Shown one piece after another: positions 1-9,464 of a stretch of 42,424 nucleotides of DNA (the first letter of the stretch is position 1; every line of letters starts with the position of its first letter). The notes beneath the pieces are model-generated. The model was not told the origin of the DNA and ran no database searches. It was given only the letters and a program-made list of their open reading frames with translations. The position numbers and the translations under genes are program-made. Source of the stretch: Betaproteobacteria bacterium (GTDB taxonomy: Bacteria > Pseudomonadota > Gammaproteobacteria > Burkholderiales > Burkholderiaceae); NCBI GenBank assembly GCA_009921765.1, contig RFXC01000009.1, positions 1 to 42,424 on the forward strand, in the 5' to 3' direction.

Positions 1-92
1 TTGGTGGCATAGAGCCAGCGCCGCCATCCGGTGGGATGGTCGTGGGCATGGTCGTGGGAATGGTCATCGTGGTGACCGATCACTGCGCTCAT
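1..92 (-). CDS. ctaD: Cytochrome c oxidase subunit I (CtaD/CoxA), N-terminal fragment
   Basis: Only the first 30 codons lie in the window; the gene runs off the left edge. The visible peptide is a His/Asp-rich leader followed by GWRRWLYAT, the conserved lead-in to the first helix of aa3-type oxidase subunit I (normally followed by NHKDIG). The ATG is preceded by AGGAG about 9 nt upstream. It lies 60 nt downstream of subunit II on the same strand, the usual coxB-coxA order. The subunit would carry heme a and the heme a3-CuB centre, none of which is visible here. Identification rests on the short N-terminus plus the neighbour. Confidence 0.8.
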   Translation of the reverse strand, partial: MSAVIGHHDDHSHDHAHDHPTGWRRWLYAT

Positions 93-121
93 CGTGTGAC
101 TCCTGCTTGAATCCTTGATCG

Positions 122-152
122 TTGCCGGGAAACGCCTGCTGCTGGCCGGCAA
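122..152 (-). other. Hairpin between ctaC and ctaD
   Basis: Immediately after the ctaC stop a 7-bp perfect inverted repeat, TTGCCGG (122-128) and CCGGCAA (146-152), encloses a 17-nt loop. There is no T-run after it, so it does not look like an intrinsic terminator. In an operon it could protect the 3' end of the ctaC message or mark a processing site; that is inference. Confidence 0.35.
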
Positions 153-1343
153 TTACTTTCGCGCCGCCTTGACGGCCTGTGGCTGCACCAGATTGTCTTC
201 GGCCTTGTTGCCCCACGCGTTGCGGGCATACGTGATGACCGCCGCAAGCTCGGTATCGGACAGCCCCTTGAAGGACGCCATGGCAGTGCCGGCCTTGCCG
301 TTCAGCATGATGGCGATGTGGTCATCGCGCTTGCCGAGCACAAGCTTGGAACCCTCGAGCGCAGGAAACGCCCCAGCTACACCCTTGCCGTTTGCCTGAT
401 GGCAGGCCACACAGTTGGCGGCATACACTTTTTCGCCGCGTGCGGACAAATCGGCGACCGTCCACTCCTTGTTGGGGTCGTCGGCCCGGGCGAGCATTTC
501 CTTTTTCTTTTCTTCGACCCACTTCCGGTAGTCGGCGTCGCTCTTCGCTTCGACCACGATCGGCATGAAGGCGTGGTCCTTGCCGCAGAGCTCGGTGCAG
601 GCACCGCGATAGACCCCGGGTTTGTCCGCCCGGAACCAGGTGTCGCGGATGAAGCCCGGAATTGCATCCTGCTTGATGCCCAGACGAGGCACGTAATAGG
701 AGTGAATCACGTCGTTGGCCGTAATGACGAGCCGTACCTTCTTGTCGGCCGGCACCACGAGCGGATTGTCAACCTCCATCAGATAGGTGGGGTTGGCCTC
801 GCGCTTGGCCCGGGCGTCGGGGTAGTTGCGATCCTCGATCTGCTCGCGCGGCGTGGAAAGGTTGGACAGGAAGGCGATGCCCTCGCCATCTCCCTTCAGA
901 TAGTCATAGCCCCATTTCCACTGGTAACCCGTCACCTTGATGGTGAGGTCGGGATTGGAGGTGTCTTTCTGGGCAATCACCTCACCCGTGGCAGCGATAC
1001 CAAGCCCCACCACAATCAGAAACGGCACCACTGTCCAGACGATTTCAACCGTGGTGCTTTCGTGGAAGTCGGCAGACTTGGCACCCCGCGACTTGCGATG
1101 TGCCCAAATCGAATAGAACATGACCGCAAACACGCCGATGAAGATCAGCACGCAGACCCACATCAGGACTTCGTGAAGCCAGATCTGCCCGCGCGCGATC
1201 GCGTTGGCCGGTTCGGGCAGGTTCCATTGATTGACCATCGGCCCGCCAGGCATGTCCTTGACCGCCCAGGCTGCAGAGGTTGTCATGCACGCAAGCGCGG
1301 CAGCCGCCATGCGGAGCGCGCCCTTCTTGAGTATGTCAGCCAT
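153..1343 (-). CDS. ctaC: Cytochrome c oxidase subunit II with fused cytochrome c domain
   Basis: Subunit II of an aa3-type oxidase takes electrons from cytochrome c through CuA and passes them to subunit I. The 396-residue product has a signal peptide (about 1-27), two membrane helices (about 58-80 and 102-122) and a periplasmic cupredoxin domain. CuA ligands are visible: H214 in VIHSYYVP and C249, C253, H257 and M260 in ACTELCGKDHAFM. A C-terminal class I cytochrome c domain carries CVACH (311-315), making this the long caa3-like form common in betaproteobacteria. The ATG at 1343 was chosen over an in-frame start 24 nt upstream because GGAAGAG lies 8 nt before it and the signal peptide then starts cleanly. 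ctaD follows. Confidence 0.95.
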   Translation of the reverse strand: MADILKKGALRMAAAALACMTTSAAWAVKDMPGGPMVNQWNLPEPANAIARGQIWLHEVLMWVCVLIFIGVFAVMFYSIWAHRKSRGAKSADFHESTTVEIVWTVVPFLIVVGLGIAATGEVIAQKDTSNPDLTIKVTGYQWKWGYDYLKGDGEGIAFLSNLSTPREQIEDRNYPDARAKREANPTYLMEVDNPLVVPADKKVRLVITANDVIHSYYVPRLGIKQDAIPGFIRDTWFRADKPGVYRGACTELCGKDHAFMPIVVEAKSDADYRKWVEEKKKEMLARADDPNKEWTVADLSARGEKVYAANCVACHQANGKGVAGAFPALEGSKLVLGKRDDHIAIMLNGKAGTAMASFKGLSDTELAAVITYARNAWGNKAEDNLVQPQAVKAARK

Positions 1344-1384
1344 TGCTCTCTTCCAAGCTCGAGACACGGAAACCCGTCACCCGC

Positions 1385-1855
1385 CTACCCCTGCGACAGC
1401 GCACCGCGCAATTCCTCAACCAGCGCGGGCTTGCGGTGGTGGGGAACAAACCGCCCCACCGCAATTTTCTGTCGCCCTGCAACGAGCACGATCGGATCGC
1501 TCGATCGCCCTCGGTAATCGACGCGCACCCAGGGTGGACTCACTTCTTCGACGCGAAGATTCGCGCCGTGGCTTGCCTCAACCCGCAGCCAGCCCGGTCC
1601 GGCCTCGATCCGCTCATAGTCGCCTGCATGGCGCGCGTAGCAGAAGAAAGCCAAGCCCAGAACCGAAACCTCGATCAGCGCAAACGGCACCACCATCCAG
1701 GCGCCGACGACTGCAAAGGCGGCTGCAATCCCCAGGGACACCGCTGAGAGGGAGCCGAACCAGATCGCGAGTTGAGAAGGCGACAGTACGCAGTTGCGGC
1801 GCAGCGTCCAGAAATGCTGCTGGCTCCGGACGTGATACTGCCATTCGTACTGCAT
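1385..1855 (-). CDS. DUF2244 family membrane protein
   Basis: A 156-residue protein of the DUF2244 family, of unknown function and often found next to cytochrome oxidase genes in proteobacteria. After a hydrophilic start containing NCVLSPSQLAIWF, two adjacent hydrophobic helices (roughly residues 30-50 and 55-75) are followed by a soluble domain with ERIEAGPGWLRVE and a basic segment ending in ALVEELRGAL. The start MQYEWQYHV at 1855 was preferred over the longer in-frame ORF because the extra 32 residues are hydrophilic and look untranslated; no strong ribosome site helps. It lies 41 nt upstream of ctaC on the same strand, so co-transcription is likely. A role in oxidase assembly is guilt by association only. 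Confidence 0.8.
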   Translation of the reverse strand: MQYEWQYHVRSQQHFWTLRRNCVLSPSQLAIWFGSLSAVSLGIAAAFAVVGAWMVVPFALIEVSVLGLAFFCYARHAGDYERIEAGPGWLRVEASHGANLRVEEVSPPWVRVDYRGRSSDPIVLVAGRQKIAVGRFVPHHRKPALVEELRGALSQG

Positions 1856-1937
1856 GAAACTCGAATCTTTTTTCGAATCAGACCACCGGTGTCGGTGGGG
1901 ATTATAGGCGCTCGTCCAGAGAGGCGGCAAATTGCGC

Positions 1938-2819
1938 TCAACGGCCGCCACGGGGAATCACCCGGATCGGGGCAAGCCCGTCGGGCAAGCGCCGCTCCGG
2001 CGGGCACCAGGCATGACCGTAAATCAATTCGACGCTGACCCGGATCAATCCGTCAGGACCCCGAAGGCCCTCCACGGCTCGCAGCCATTCCTGCCGGTGC
2101 CTGGGCGTGAGAAGTCCCCGGAAGCGATCGGCGAGGGCATTGCCCCCCCACTGCCGTACCTCGTCAAGCAGCGTCGAGCCATCGCGCCAGGTGATGGAGA
2201 GGCGTTCTGTGTCAACCACCGGTTCGGCAAACCCCTGTCGCACCAGGGCATCGCCCAGGTCATGCATGTCCGGGAAGCGCTGAATGCGGGCGCCCAGTGT
2301 CCGCAGCTCGGCGAGCGTGTCGACCCCGAGGCAGGCGAAGGCAGCCAGCCCGCCGGGCGCGAGAACGCGCCGCCATTCGGCCATCTGCGGATCGGGTTCG
2401 GGGACAGCATGAAGATTGAGGACCGACCACACCAGATCGACCGACCCCGACGGAAACGGCAGCCGCGCGGGCTCGGCGACCAGGAAATTTGCGAGCGGGC
2501 GCCCGCGAACGATCCCCAGTCGCGCGAGAAGCCCGCTGCGTGCGGGCGCCACGCGGGCAGCCAGCGCTGCGAGGGCGGCAGGATCATCGTCGGTCGCGAT
2601 GAGCTCGGCCCCGACAAAGCGCTGGGCAAGCGCGAGCAGCGCCCCGGAGCGCGCCGCCTCGGCGAGCAGCACGCGGCCCGGCGCGATCCGCACCGGATCG
2701 AGCCGCTCGAGGAGGCCCCGCTCGACCGCCTGCTGCAGAAAATGAGGCGCGTGCGCCCGGGCGCGTCGGCGCGCCTGAAGACGCGCAGCCGCCGGGTCTA
2801 GACCTGCCGTCGCATTCAT
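1938..2819 (-). CDS. BioC-like SAM-dependent methyltransferase
   Basis: A 293-residue class I methyltransferase. It starts MNATAGLDPAAARLQARRRA, a typical BioC-like opening, followed by a glycine-poor motif I region (RVLLAEAARSGALL), a motif with ELIATDDD for the SAM ribose, and SGSVDLVWSVLNLHAVPEP, the usual motif IV region. BioC methylates malonyl-ACP to start pimelate synthesis; many betaproteobacterial proteins of this kind sit away from other bio genes, as here, so the substrate is not certain. The ATG at 2819 leaves a 38-nt divergent gap to comF. It precedes the DUF2244 gene with an 82-nt gap. Confidence 0.75.
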   Translation of the reverse strand: MNATAGLDPAAARLQARRRARAHAPHFLQQAVERGLLERLDPVRIAPGRVLLAEAARSGALLALAQRFVGAELIATDDDPAALAALAARVAPARSGLLARLGIVRGRPLANFLVAEPARLPFPSGSVDLVWSVLNLHAVPEPDPQMAEWRRVLAPGGLAAFACLGVDTLAELRTLGARIQRFPDMHDLGDALVRQGFAEPVVDTERLSITWRDGSTLLDEVRQWGGNALADRFRGLLTPRHRQEWLRAVEGLRGPDGLIRVSVELIYGHAWCPPERRLPDGLAPIRVIPRGGR

Positions 2820-2857
2820 TGCGGCCGAAGTATAGGCGGACGTGCGCCAATAGCGGG

Positions 2858-3634
2858 ATGCTTGAACACGGTCCAGCGCTCTCGCGCGCCCTCGCCGCAC
2901 TGGCCTTGCATGCCGCCGATGCGCTCCTCCCGCGAGCCTGCGCCGGCTGCGCGCGGGTGCTGCCACGGGGCGCATGCCGGGCGGGTTGGTGCGAACCCTG
3001 TCTGGCGGCCCTTGGCAGCGGGGTCAGTCGTTGCGGGCAATGCGCAATCGAATCCCTCGCCCCGCTCTGTGAAAGCTGCCGAACCACGCCCCCGCCCTTC
3101 GCGCGCACCGTGATGCTCGGTGCCTACGCCCCGCCGCTTGACCGGATCGTACGCGCGCTCAAATTCAACCGGCAGCCGGCACTGGGTGTGGCGCTGGCCG
3201 CCACGCTCGCCCCCATCGTCCAGCGCGAGCTCGCACGCCTGCCCCCGGGGCATCCTCGGCACCGGGTGGTCGCGGTCCCGCTCTCCGATGAACGGCTCGC
3301 CGAACGCGGCTACAACCAGTCGCTTCTCATCGCCCGGCCGCTTGCACGGGCGCTCGGGTTGCCCATCGACCCCGTGGCGCTGCGCCGGCAGCGAGCCGGC
3401 CCGCCCCAATCCCGGCTCTCGCCAGGGGCAAGAGCCAGCAATGTCGACCAGGCATTCATCGCCACACGGCCGCATCACGAACCGGTGCTCCTGGTCGACG
3501 ATGTCATGACCACCGGTGCTACCCTTGCCGCCGCGTCGCATGCGCTGATCCGCGCGGGCGCGCCCTCTGTCACCTGCGTCATCGTCGCTCGAACCGCCCC
3601 GCCCGATGTTTCACGTTGTCCTGGTCCAGCCTGA
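2858..3634 (+). CDS. ComF family phosphoribosyltransferase-like protein
   Basis: A 258-residue ComF-type protein, linked to DNA uptake and single-strand handling in competent bacteria. The N-terminal half carries a four-cysteine zinc-ribbon pattern ([20 protein letters not shown]). The C-terminal half is a type I phosphoribosyltransferase fold with [13 protein letters not shown] as the PRPP-binding loop, preceded by [15 protein letters not shown], the ComF signature. The ATG at 2858 is preferred over a TTG at 2819 that would overlap the divergent methyltransferase start. The 3' end overlaps trmL by 29 nt in another frame. Confidence 0.88.
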   Translation: MLEHGPALSRALAALALHAADALLPRACAGCARVLPRGACRAGWCEPCLAALGSGVSRCGQCAIESLAPLCESCRTTPPPFARTVMLGAYAPPLDRIVRALKFNRQPALGVALAATLAPIVQRELARLPPGHPRHRVVAVPLSDERLAERGYNQSLLIARPLARALGLPIDPVALRRQRAGPPQSRLSPGARASNVDQAFIATRPHHEPVLLVDDVMTTGATLAAASHALIRAGAPSVTCVIVARTAPPDVSRCPGPA

Positions 3635-4070
3635 AATTCCGCCCAACACCGGCAACGTGATCCGGCTGTGCGCCAACACCGGTGCCACGCTTCATCTGGT
3701 GCAGCCGCTGGGCTTTCCGCTTGATTCATCACGCATGCGCCGCGCCGGCCTCGACTACCACGAGTTCGCCACGCTGCGAGTGCACGAAAGCTGGGCGGCC
3801 TTTCTCGAGCGCGAAGCGCCGCGCCGGGCCTGGGCGCTCACCACGCGGGGTGCGCGCGCGCCACACGATGTCGCGTTCGAGGCCGGGGACTATCTGGTGT
3901 TTGGCTCGGAAACCGCGGGCCTGCCGCCCGCCGTACTCGACACGTTCACTGCGGATCACAGGCTACGCCTGCCCATGCGCCCCGATAACCGCAGCCTCAA
4001 TCTGTCCAACGCGGTGGCCGTAACGGTTTATGAAGCCTGGCGGCAGCATGGATTTTCTGGCGCGCGCTAG
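3606..4070 (+). CDS. trmL: tRNA (cytidine/uridine-34-2'-O)-methyltransferase TrmL
   Basis: TrmL is a SPOUT-fold enzyme that 2'-O-methylates the wobble base of tRNA-Leu isoacceptors. The 154 residues match the usual length. Visible family motifs are [18 protein letters not shown] near the N-terminus, the central [12 protein letters not shown], and the C-terminal knot segment [19 protein letters not shown] that binds SAM. The ATG lies inside comF, giving a 29-nt out-of-frame overlap, so translation is probably coupled. The stop overlaps the convergent LOG gene by 4 nt. Confidence 0.93.
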   Translation: MFHVVLVQPEIPPNTGNVIRLCANTGATLHLVQPLGFPLDSSRMRRAGLDYHEFATLRVHESWAAFLEREAPRRAWALTTRGARAPHDVAFEAGDYLVFGSETAGLPPAVLDTFTADHRLRLPMRPDNRSLNLSNAVAVTVYEAWRQHGFSGAR

Positions 4071-4630
4071 GCGCGCAGCGCCCCCAGCCGGTTCAGCAGT
4101 GGGTCAAGCTCGCCATCGTGCATGAGCGCATCGAGGTCGTTGGGTGCAACGAACCCTGCATCGACAAATCCCTGGCAGGTCGCAAGCAGCCGGTCGAAAT
4201 AGCCCCTGTGGTTCAGCAGCGCAATCGGCTTGTTGATGAACCGTACCTGGCGAAGCGTCAGCACCTCGAACAGTTCATCGAGCGTGCCAAGTCCGCCAGG
4301 CAGCGTGAGAAAGGCATCCGACAGCGCGATCATCCGGGTCTTTCGGATCGCCATGTCGGCCACCACCTCCAGGCGCGTGAGCGAGCGATGCCCCTGCTCG
4401 CGGACCAGCATGCCATCGGGAATCACGCCGATCACTTCACCGCCTGCGGCAAGGGCGGCATCCGCCGCAACGCCCATCAATCCGACGCGCCCGCCGCCAT
4501 AGACCATGCGCCAGCCACGCTCGGCAATGGCGCGGCCCGCAGCGCGGGCGACCTGCGCGTATTCCGGATCGAGACCGGGCTTTGCGCCGCAAAACACACA
4601 TACTGAAAAACGTGAATCGATCTCGCTCAT
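4067..4630 (-). CDS. LOG family protein (nucleoside 5'-monophosphate phosphoribohydrolase)
   Basis: A 187-residue Rossmann-like LOG (lysine decarboxylase-like) protein. The family cleaves the base from nucleoside monophosphates, in some cases cytokinin ribotides; the old name 'lysine decarboxylase' is a misannotation. Signatures are CVFCGAKPG at the N-terminus, [11 protein letters not shown], and the [12 protein letters not shown] motif carrying the catalytic Arg/Glu pair with IRKTRMI before it. MSEIDSRF at 4630 was chosen because the 50 upstream residues are Arg-rich and overlap gpsA. It is 76 nt downstream of gpsA. The physiological substrate cannot be read from sequence. Confidence 0.88.
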   Translation of the reverse strand: MSEIDSRFSVCVFCGAKPGLDPEYAQVARAAGRAIAERGWRMVYGGGRVGLMGVAADAALAAGGEVIGVIPDGMLVREQGHRSLTRLEVVADMAIRKTRMIALSDAFLTLPGGLGTLDELFEVLTLRQVRFINKPIALLNHRGYFDRLLATCQGFVDAGFVAPNDLDALMHDGELDPLLNRLGALRA

Positions 4631-4706
4631 TGCTTCCCCTGCGCCCAGACCGGGCACGACCACCTCTGCGGCGAACGCCGCTCGTCTGCGCACCCGCCGC
4701 GCACGA

Positions 4707-5711
4707 TCAGTTTGCCTCTCTGCGGGGCTCGCGCGACAAGAGCGCAAGCACCGCCTCGGGCGCCCGCGTGCGTCCGGCAAGCACCGCGCAGACCGCCTGC
4801 AGAATCGGCATGTCCACCCCGTGGCGCTCAGCCAGTTCGCGCGCGGCCGGGGCAGTGCTCACCCCTTCGGCCACGTGACCCAGCCCCTCGATGATCGAGG
4901 CAAGCGCCTCGCCGCGGGCGAGCGCGAGGCCCACGCTTCGATTGCGCGACAGCGGGCCGGTGCAGGTGAGCACCAGATCGCCCAGCCCGGTAAGCCCTGA
5001 AAACGTTTCTGCGCGGCCACCCAGCGCCAACCCCAGCCGGGTCATTTCCGCCAGGCCACGAGTGATGAGTGCCGCGCGTGCATTCATGCCCAGTTCAAGG
5101 CCGTCGGCAATACCGGCCGCGATCGCCATCACGTTTTTGAGCGCGCCACCCAGTTCGACGCCCACCGGGTCGTCGGCAACATAAATGCGCGCCGCACCGT
5201 GGTGAAACGCCGCCACCGCCTGCTCAGCAAGCCGCTCACCGCCTCCGGCCACCGTAAGCGCAACCGGCAATCCGGCCGCCACCTCCTGGGCAAAGCTGGG
5301 CCCCGCCAGCACCCCGCCGGCAAACGATGCCAGGCGCTCCGCGGCCATCTGGTGAGGCAGGCGAAGCGTACCTGCCTCCAGACCTTTGCAGAGCCAGACG
5401 ACGCCCGCGCATGCGCCGGGCAGTCGGCTTGCCAGTTGGTCGAGGAGCGCTGCCAGACCGGCGACTGGCGTGGCGACCACAGCAAGCGATGGCTCGGCGG
5501 CCAGCCAGCCGCAAGCGGCATCGATATCGGACGAGATCTCGAGCGCAGGCTCGAAGCTCACCCCGGGCAGATAGCGACGGTTATATCGCTCTTTTGCCAG
5601 CGCGTTGGCCTGCTCGGCATCCCGCGCCCAGAGGAGCACAGCATGTCGACGCGCCGCATGCAGCGCGAGCGCCGTGCCCCACGCACCGGCACCGAAGACT
5701 GCAATTCTCAC
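4707..5711 (-). CDS. gpsA: NAD(P)H-dependent glycerol-3-phosphate dehydrogenase
   Basis: GpsA reduces dihydroxyacetone phosphate to sn-glycerol-3-phosphate, the backbone for phospholipids. The 334-residue product begins with the dinucleotide loop [12 protein letters not shown] and includes KGLE, the substrate-contacting [11 protein letters not shown], the catalytic-lysine segment [13 protein letters not shown], and [10 protein letters not shown], all diagnostic. Length is normal. It follows secB on the same strand with a 50-nt gap, the classic grxC-secB-gpsA order of beta- and gammaproteobacteria. Confidence 0.96.
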   Translation of the reverse strand: MRIAVFGAGAWGTALALHAARRHAVLLWARDAEQANALAKERYNRRYLPGVSFEPALEISSDIDAACGWLAAEPSLAVVATPVAGLAALLDQLASRLPGACAGVVWLCKGLEAGTLRLPHQMAAERLASFAGGVLAGPSFAQEVAAGLPVALTVAGGGERLAEQAVAAFHHGAARIYVADDPVGVELGGALKNVMAIAAGIADGLELGMNARAALITRGLAEMTRLGLALGGRAETFSGLTGLGDLVLTCTGPLSRNRSVGLALARGEALASIIEGLGHVAEGVSTAPAARELAERHGVDMPILQAVCAVLAGRTRAPEAVLALLSREPRREAN

Positions 5712-5761
5712 GGCAGCTTGCGCTCGGCCTGCGCGTGGGCGCCAACCCTTTCGCGCGCCCC

Positions 5762-6235
5762 TTACGCGCGCCCGGGCACGATCAGGCCCGAGGGAGCCGC
5801 CGCGCCCTGCTGCTCGAGGCGCTGCTGATGGATGGCGCCAAAATCGAGGTCGGCGAGATGGATCGGCGGAAAGCCGGTGCGCTGGATGGCGTCGGCCAGG
5901 TTGGCACGCAGATACGGAAACACGATATTGGCGCAGACCACATTCACGAGCACATCCATCTGGTCGGCGGGCACATTGCGGATCTCGAAAATGCCCGCCT
6001 GGGTGGTCTCGATCAGAAACGCCACCTTGTCGCCAACGCGGGTGGTGAGGGTCACCGTGACCGCTGTTTCATGAATGCCCTCGACGATGGTGAGCGAACT
6101 CACGTCAACCGCCACCTCGACCGAGGGCTGCTGGGACTCGAGAAAAATGGCCGGCGCATTGGGCATTTCCAGCGACATGCCTTTCAGATAGACGCGCTGG
6201 ATGGAAAACGCTGGGGCCTGCTCCTGTCCGCTCAT
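5762..6235 (-). CDS. secB: Protein-export chaperone SecB
   Basis: SecB is a homotetrameric cytosolic chaperone that keeps preproteins unfolded and hands them to SecA. The 157-residue product carries the family segments [19 protein letters not shown], a beta-sheet core, and [20 protein letters not shown] followed by [16 protein letters not shown]. The ATG at 6235 was chosen because the preceding 42 residues are Arg/Ser-rich and non-conserved. It lies between grxC (94 nt) and gpsA (50 nt). Confidence 0.96.
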   Translation of the reverse strand: MSGQEQAPAFSIQRVYLKGMSLEMPNAPAIFLESQQPSVEVAVDVSSLTIVEGIHETAVTVTLTTRVGDKVAFLIETTQAGIFEIRNVPADQMDVLVNVVCANIVFPYLRANLADAIQRTGFPPIHLADLDFGAIHQQRLEQQGAAAPSGLIVPGRA

Positions 6236-6329
6236 TGAATGATCCTGGTGATTGACGGACCGGGTCCGTCGGGGTTGGTGAGACCGGCTGCGCTCGGCAG
6301 GCGCCGATGCAGAAACTCTGTAGAGGGGG

Positions 6330-6593
6330 TCAGCCCGCCGCGAGCAGCGGCGAGAGCTCACCCGCGCGGTCTACTGCATACAGATCGTCACAGCCGCCAA
6401 CGTGCCGGTCGCCAATGAAGATCTGCGGGACGGTGCGTCGGCCGGTGCGCGCGATCATTTCGTCCTTGCGCGCCGGGTCGAGGTCAATGCGGATTTTTTC
6501 GATTTCCGTGACCCCGCGCTGGCGCAGCAGCTGCTCGGCACGTACGCAATAGGGGCAGACCGCCGTGGTGTACATCTGGATTCGAGCAGCCAT
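6330..6593 (-). CDS. grxC: Glutaredoxin 3
   Basis: An 87-residue monomeric dithiol glutaredoxin that reduces disulfides and glutathione mixed disulfides in the cytoplasm. It has the CPYC active site near residues 13-16, the cis-proline TVPQIFI motif and the GGCDDLYA glutathione-binding end. Length is standard. Start MAARIQMYTT at 6593 fits homologues; the longer in-frame extension overlaps the intergenic gap. It lies 19 nt downstream of the rhodanese gene and upstream of secB. Confidence 0.95.
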   Translation of the reverse strand: MAARIQMYTTAVCPYCVRAEQLLRQRGVTEIEKIRIDLDPARKDEMIARTGRRTVPQIFIGDRHVGGCDDLYAVDRAGELSPLLAAG

Positions 6594-6612
6594 GGGCCGT
6601 ATTCCCCTGTGT

Positions 6613-7017
6613 TCAGTTCTTGACGACCGGAAGCCCCGCCTGCCGCCAGGCATTGAGCCCGCCGTCGAGGTTGAAGACCTCCTCGCGGCCGGCCTTGCGA
6701 AGCGCGGCCGCCCCCTTGGCCGAGGTCATGCCGGTGTTGCAACACACGATCACCGGGCGCCCCGCTGGCAGTTCCCCGGCACGTTGGTCGAGTTCCGCAA
6801 GCGGGATGTTGCGGGCGTTGGGCAGGTGCCCGGCATCGAACTCGCCGGTGGCCCGAACGTCAAGCACGATGGCCTGCGTGTCGTTGATCATCCGGGTGGC
6901 GCCAAGCGTGTTGAGCGAGGCGCCGGCTGTGCGTTTCATGATCATCGGCCAGAGCAGCATGGCACCCGAGGCAAACGCAATCGCGATCAGGATGATGTTT
7001 TCGGTGACGAAGGCCAA
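6613..7017 (-). CDS. Membrane-anchored rhodanese-like protein (YibN type)
   Basis: A single N-terminal membrane helix (IILIAIAFASGAMLLWPMI) is followed by one rhodanese domain with the loop VCCNTGMTSAKGAAALRKAG; the catalytic Cys would be C in CCNTG. This is the YibN-like protein usually upstream of grxC-secB. The start is uncertain. GTG (7089) or ATG (7083) would add 22-24 residues without a good ribosome site; TTG at 7017 has GGA about 9 nt upstream, and a TATAAT hexamer on this strand (7049-7054) would lie inside the longer versions. I chose 7017 on those grounds. The stop is unaffected. Sulfur transfer is family knowledge; the partner is unknown. Confidence 0.82.
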   Translation of the reverse strand: MAFVTENIILIAIAFASGAMLLWPMIMKRTAGASLNTLGATRMINDTQAIVLDVRATGEFDAGHLPNARNIPLAELDQRAGELPAGRPVIVCCNTGMTSAKGAAALRKAGREEVFNLDGGLNAWRQAGLPVVKN

Positions 7018-7100
7018 GTTGAATTCCAGCGTTAAAGCCAAACCCGAAATTATAAGATATTGGCTGTCCAACCCGCCATGCATCCCCACACCGAGCTGCC

Positions 7101-7856
7101 ATGAACTTCCAGATCATCATGTTTCGCCACGGCGAGAGCCAGTGGAATCTTGAAAACCGGTTCACCGGTTGGACCGACGTCGACCTGACGCCACATGGGC
7201 TTGACGAGGCGAGGCGCGCCGGCGCGCTCCTGAAGGCCGAGGGGTATGAATTCGATATCGCCTACACCTCGGTGCTCACGCGCGCCATCCGCACGCTGCA
7301 CACCGTGCTCGATGAGATGGCTTGTCTGTGGCTGCCGGTGGTGAAGTCGTGGCGGCTCAATGAGCGGCACTATGGCGCGCTGCAGGGCCTGAACAAGGCC
7401 GAAACCGCCGCGCGCTTTGGCGACGCGCAGGTTCTGATCTGGCGACGCGCGTACGCGATCGCGCCCGATCCGTTGCCCGCGGGCGATCCGCGCGGCGCCG
7501 AGTTCGATCCCCGCTACCGCGATCTGGCAGCCGCCGACATTCCGCGTACCGAATGCCTGAAGGACACGGTTGCCCGCGTCGCGCCTTTTTGGGAGAGCAC
7601 CATCGCCCCGGCGCTCCGCGCCGGTCATCGCCCAGTGATCGCAGCCCACGGCAATTCGCTGCGGGCGCTCATCAAATATCTGGAAAACGTACCCGACGAC
7701 GAGATCGTGAACCTGAACATCCCGACCGCTCGTCCGATGGTCTATGAATTCGACAGCGCGCTCAAACCCATCGGCCGCCGCTATCTGGGCGATGCCGCGG
7801 AGATCGAGGCTGCCATGGCGGCGGTTGCCGCTCAGGGGCGTGCCAAGCCCGGCTGA
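7101..7856 (+). CDS. gpmA: 2,3-bisphosphoglycerate-dependent phosphoglycerate mutase
   Basis: GpmA interconverts 3- and 2-phosphoglycerate in glycolysis and gluconeogenesis. The 251-residue protein has the phosphohistidine loop [36 protein letters not shown], and the second catalytic histidine in [15 protein letters not shown]. Length is as expected. It is divergent from the rhodanese gene, with a short A+T-rich stretch between them (about 7047-7060) where promoters for either strand could sit. ctpA follows 163 nt downstream. Confidence 0.97.
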   Translation: MNFQIIMFRHGESQWNLENRFTGWTDVDLTPHGLDEARRAGALLKAEGYEFDIAYTSVLTRAIRTLHTVLDEMACLWLPVVKSWRLNERHYGALQGLNKAETAARFGDAQVLIWRRAYAIAPDPLPAGDPRGAEFDPRYRDLAAADIPRTECLKDTVARVAPFWESTIAPALRAGHRPVIAAHGNSLRALIKYLENVPDDEIVNLNIPTARPMVYEFDSALKPIGRRYLGDAAEIEAAMAAVAAQGRAKPG

Positions 7857-7949
7857 GCCCGCGCCAACAGGCTGCCGACCCCGGTGCGCGCGCAACATCC
7901 GTGCACGCTCCGATAAGCCTCATGCTGGGCGCGGCCCGTTGTGGAGGTT

Positions 7950-7955
7950 TATACT
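7950..7955 (+). promoter_or_regulatory. Possible -10 box (TATACT) upstream of ctpA
   Basis: TATACT stands out in the G+C-rich 163-nt gap between gpmA and ctpA, about 65 nt before the ctpA ATG. No good -35 hexamer sits at normal spacing, so this is a weak call. Confidence 0.25.
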
Positions 7956-8019
7956 CACCAGAGCTATTTCCAGAGCCTGCGCTCGCCTATCCAGATTGCG
8001 GTTCAGCACCGCGCGCCCC

Positions 8020-9450
8020 ATGAAGTTCAAACTCAAGTCTTTAGGTCTCGTTCTCGCTGGTGCCTTTGCAGGCATCCTGGTGAGCGTCGGCTTGTCGGCG
8101 GTGGCGCAACGCAGCCAGCGCGCCGTCCTGCCACTCGAAGAATTACGCCAGTTCTCCGACGTGTTTGGCGCCATCAAGGCCAACTACGTCGAACAGGTCG
8201 AAGACAAAAAGCTCATCACCGAGGCGATCAGCGGCATGATCTCCGGGCTCGATCCGCACTCAGCCTATCTCGATGCCGATGCCTTCCGTGAGCTGCAGGT
8301 GGGCACGCAGGGTGAGTTTGGCGGACTGGGCATCGAAGTCGGCACCGAAGACGGCTTCATCAAGGTGATCTCTCCCATCGAGGACACACCGGCCGCGCGG
8401 GCCGGCGTGCGGGCGGGCGACCTCATCATCCGTATCGATGAAAAGTCCACCAAGGGGCTGGCGCTCAACGATGCGGTCAAGCTCATGCGGGGCAAGCCCA
8501 AAACCTCGATCACGCTCACGCTGTCGAGGAAAGGCGAGGCACGACCCATTGTCGTCACCATCACGCGCGACGTGATCCGCGTCCAGTCGGTACGTTCGAA
8601 AGTGATCGAGCCTGGCATCGGCTATGTCCGCATCACGCAGTTCCAGGAGCACACGGTCGAGGCGCTGGTGCGCCACCTCGAAAATCTTGACCGTCAGGGC
8701 GCGATCGGCAAGGGTCTGGTGCTCGATCTTCGCAACGACCCGGGCGGCCTGCTCCACGGCGCGGTGGGTGTATCGGCCGCATTCCTGCCCGCCAAGGTCA
8801 CGGTGGTCACCACCGAGGGGCGCAACGAAGATGCCCGGCGCAAATACAGCGCCATCCCCGAAGACTACCTGCGCGGCAGTCGGGAAGACTTCGTCGCCCG
8901 TGTGCCGTCGGCCGCGAAAAACGTACCCATGGTCGTGCTGGTGAATGGCGGATCGGCCTCCGCCTCGGAGATCGTGGCAGGCGCCCTGCAGGACTACAAG
9001 CGCGCAGCGGTGCTCGGTACGCAAACCTTTGGCAAAGGATCGGTGCAGTCCATTCTTCCGCTGTCCAACTCCACCGCCATCAAGCTCACCACCGCGCGCT
9101 ACTTCACGCCAAATGGCCGCTCCATTCAAGCGCGCGGCATCGAGCCCGATTTCCTGGTCGAAGAAACCGCCGATGGCGACACCACCAACTTCCGTGTCCG
9201 CGAGGCCGACCTGAACCGGCATCTGTCGAATTCGCGTGAGCAGGAGCGCCCCTCGGGAACGCCCCGGCCCACCACCGAGGCGGAGCGGGCGCGCGAGCGT
9301 AAGCCCGTCGAGTTCGGTTCGGCCGATGACTACCAGCTGCAGCAGGCGCTCAACCATCTCAAGGGCCAGCCGGTCGCCGTAGCACAGCCGCGCACCGGTG
9401 ACGCGGCTGCCGCGCCTGCGGGGGGCAACGCTGCCGGCGCCACACGCTAG
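8020..9450 (+). CDS. ctpA: C-terminal processing peptidase, S41 family (CtpA)
   Basis: A 476-residue periplasmic serine protease that trims or degrades exported proteins. An N-terminal signal or anchor helix (GLVLAGAFAGILVSVGLSAVA, shown in part) is followed by a cap region, a PDZ domain (about 75-160, FGGLGIEVG to SRKGEA) and the protease core. The Ser-Lys dyad lies in GGSASASEIVAG (about 310-321) and TFGKGSVQ about 25 residues later. The Ser/Pro-rich tail is likely disordered. Several in-frame codons lie upstream, but MKFKLKSLG gives a proper signal sequence; no clear Shine-Dalgarno precedes it. The next gene starts 15 nt after the stop. Confidence 0.92.
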   Translation: MKFKLKSLGLVLAGAFAGILVSVGLSAVAQRSQRAVLPLEELRQFSDVFGAIKANYVEQVEDKKLITEAISGMISGLDPHSAYLDADAFRELQVGTQGEFGGLGIEVGTEDGFIKVISPIEDTPAARAGVRAGDLIIRIDEKSTKGLALNDAVKLMRGKPKTSITLTLSRKGEARPIVVTITRDVIRVQSVRSKVIEPGIGYVRITQFQEHTVEALVRHLENLDRQGAIGKGLVLDLRNDPGGLLHGAVGVSAAFLPAKVTVVTTEGRNEDARRKYSAIPEDYLRGSREDFVARVPSAAKNVPMVVLVNGGSASASEIVAGALQDYKRAAVLGTQTFGKGSVQSILPLSNSTAIKLTTARYFTPNGRSIQARGIEPDFLVEETADGDTTNFRVREADLNRHLSNSREQERPSGTPRPTTEAERARERKPVEFGSADDYQLQQALNHLKGQPVAVAQPRTGDAAAAPAGGNAAGATR

Positions 9451-9464
9451 GCAAGCGTCACGCC

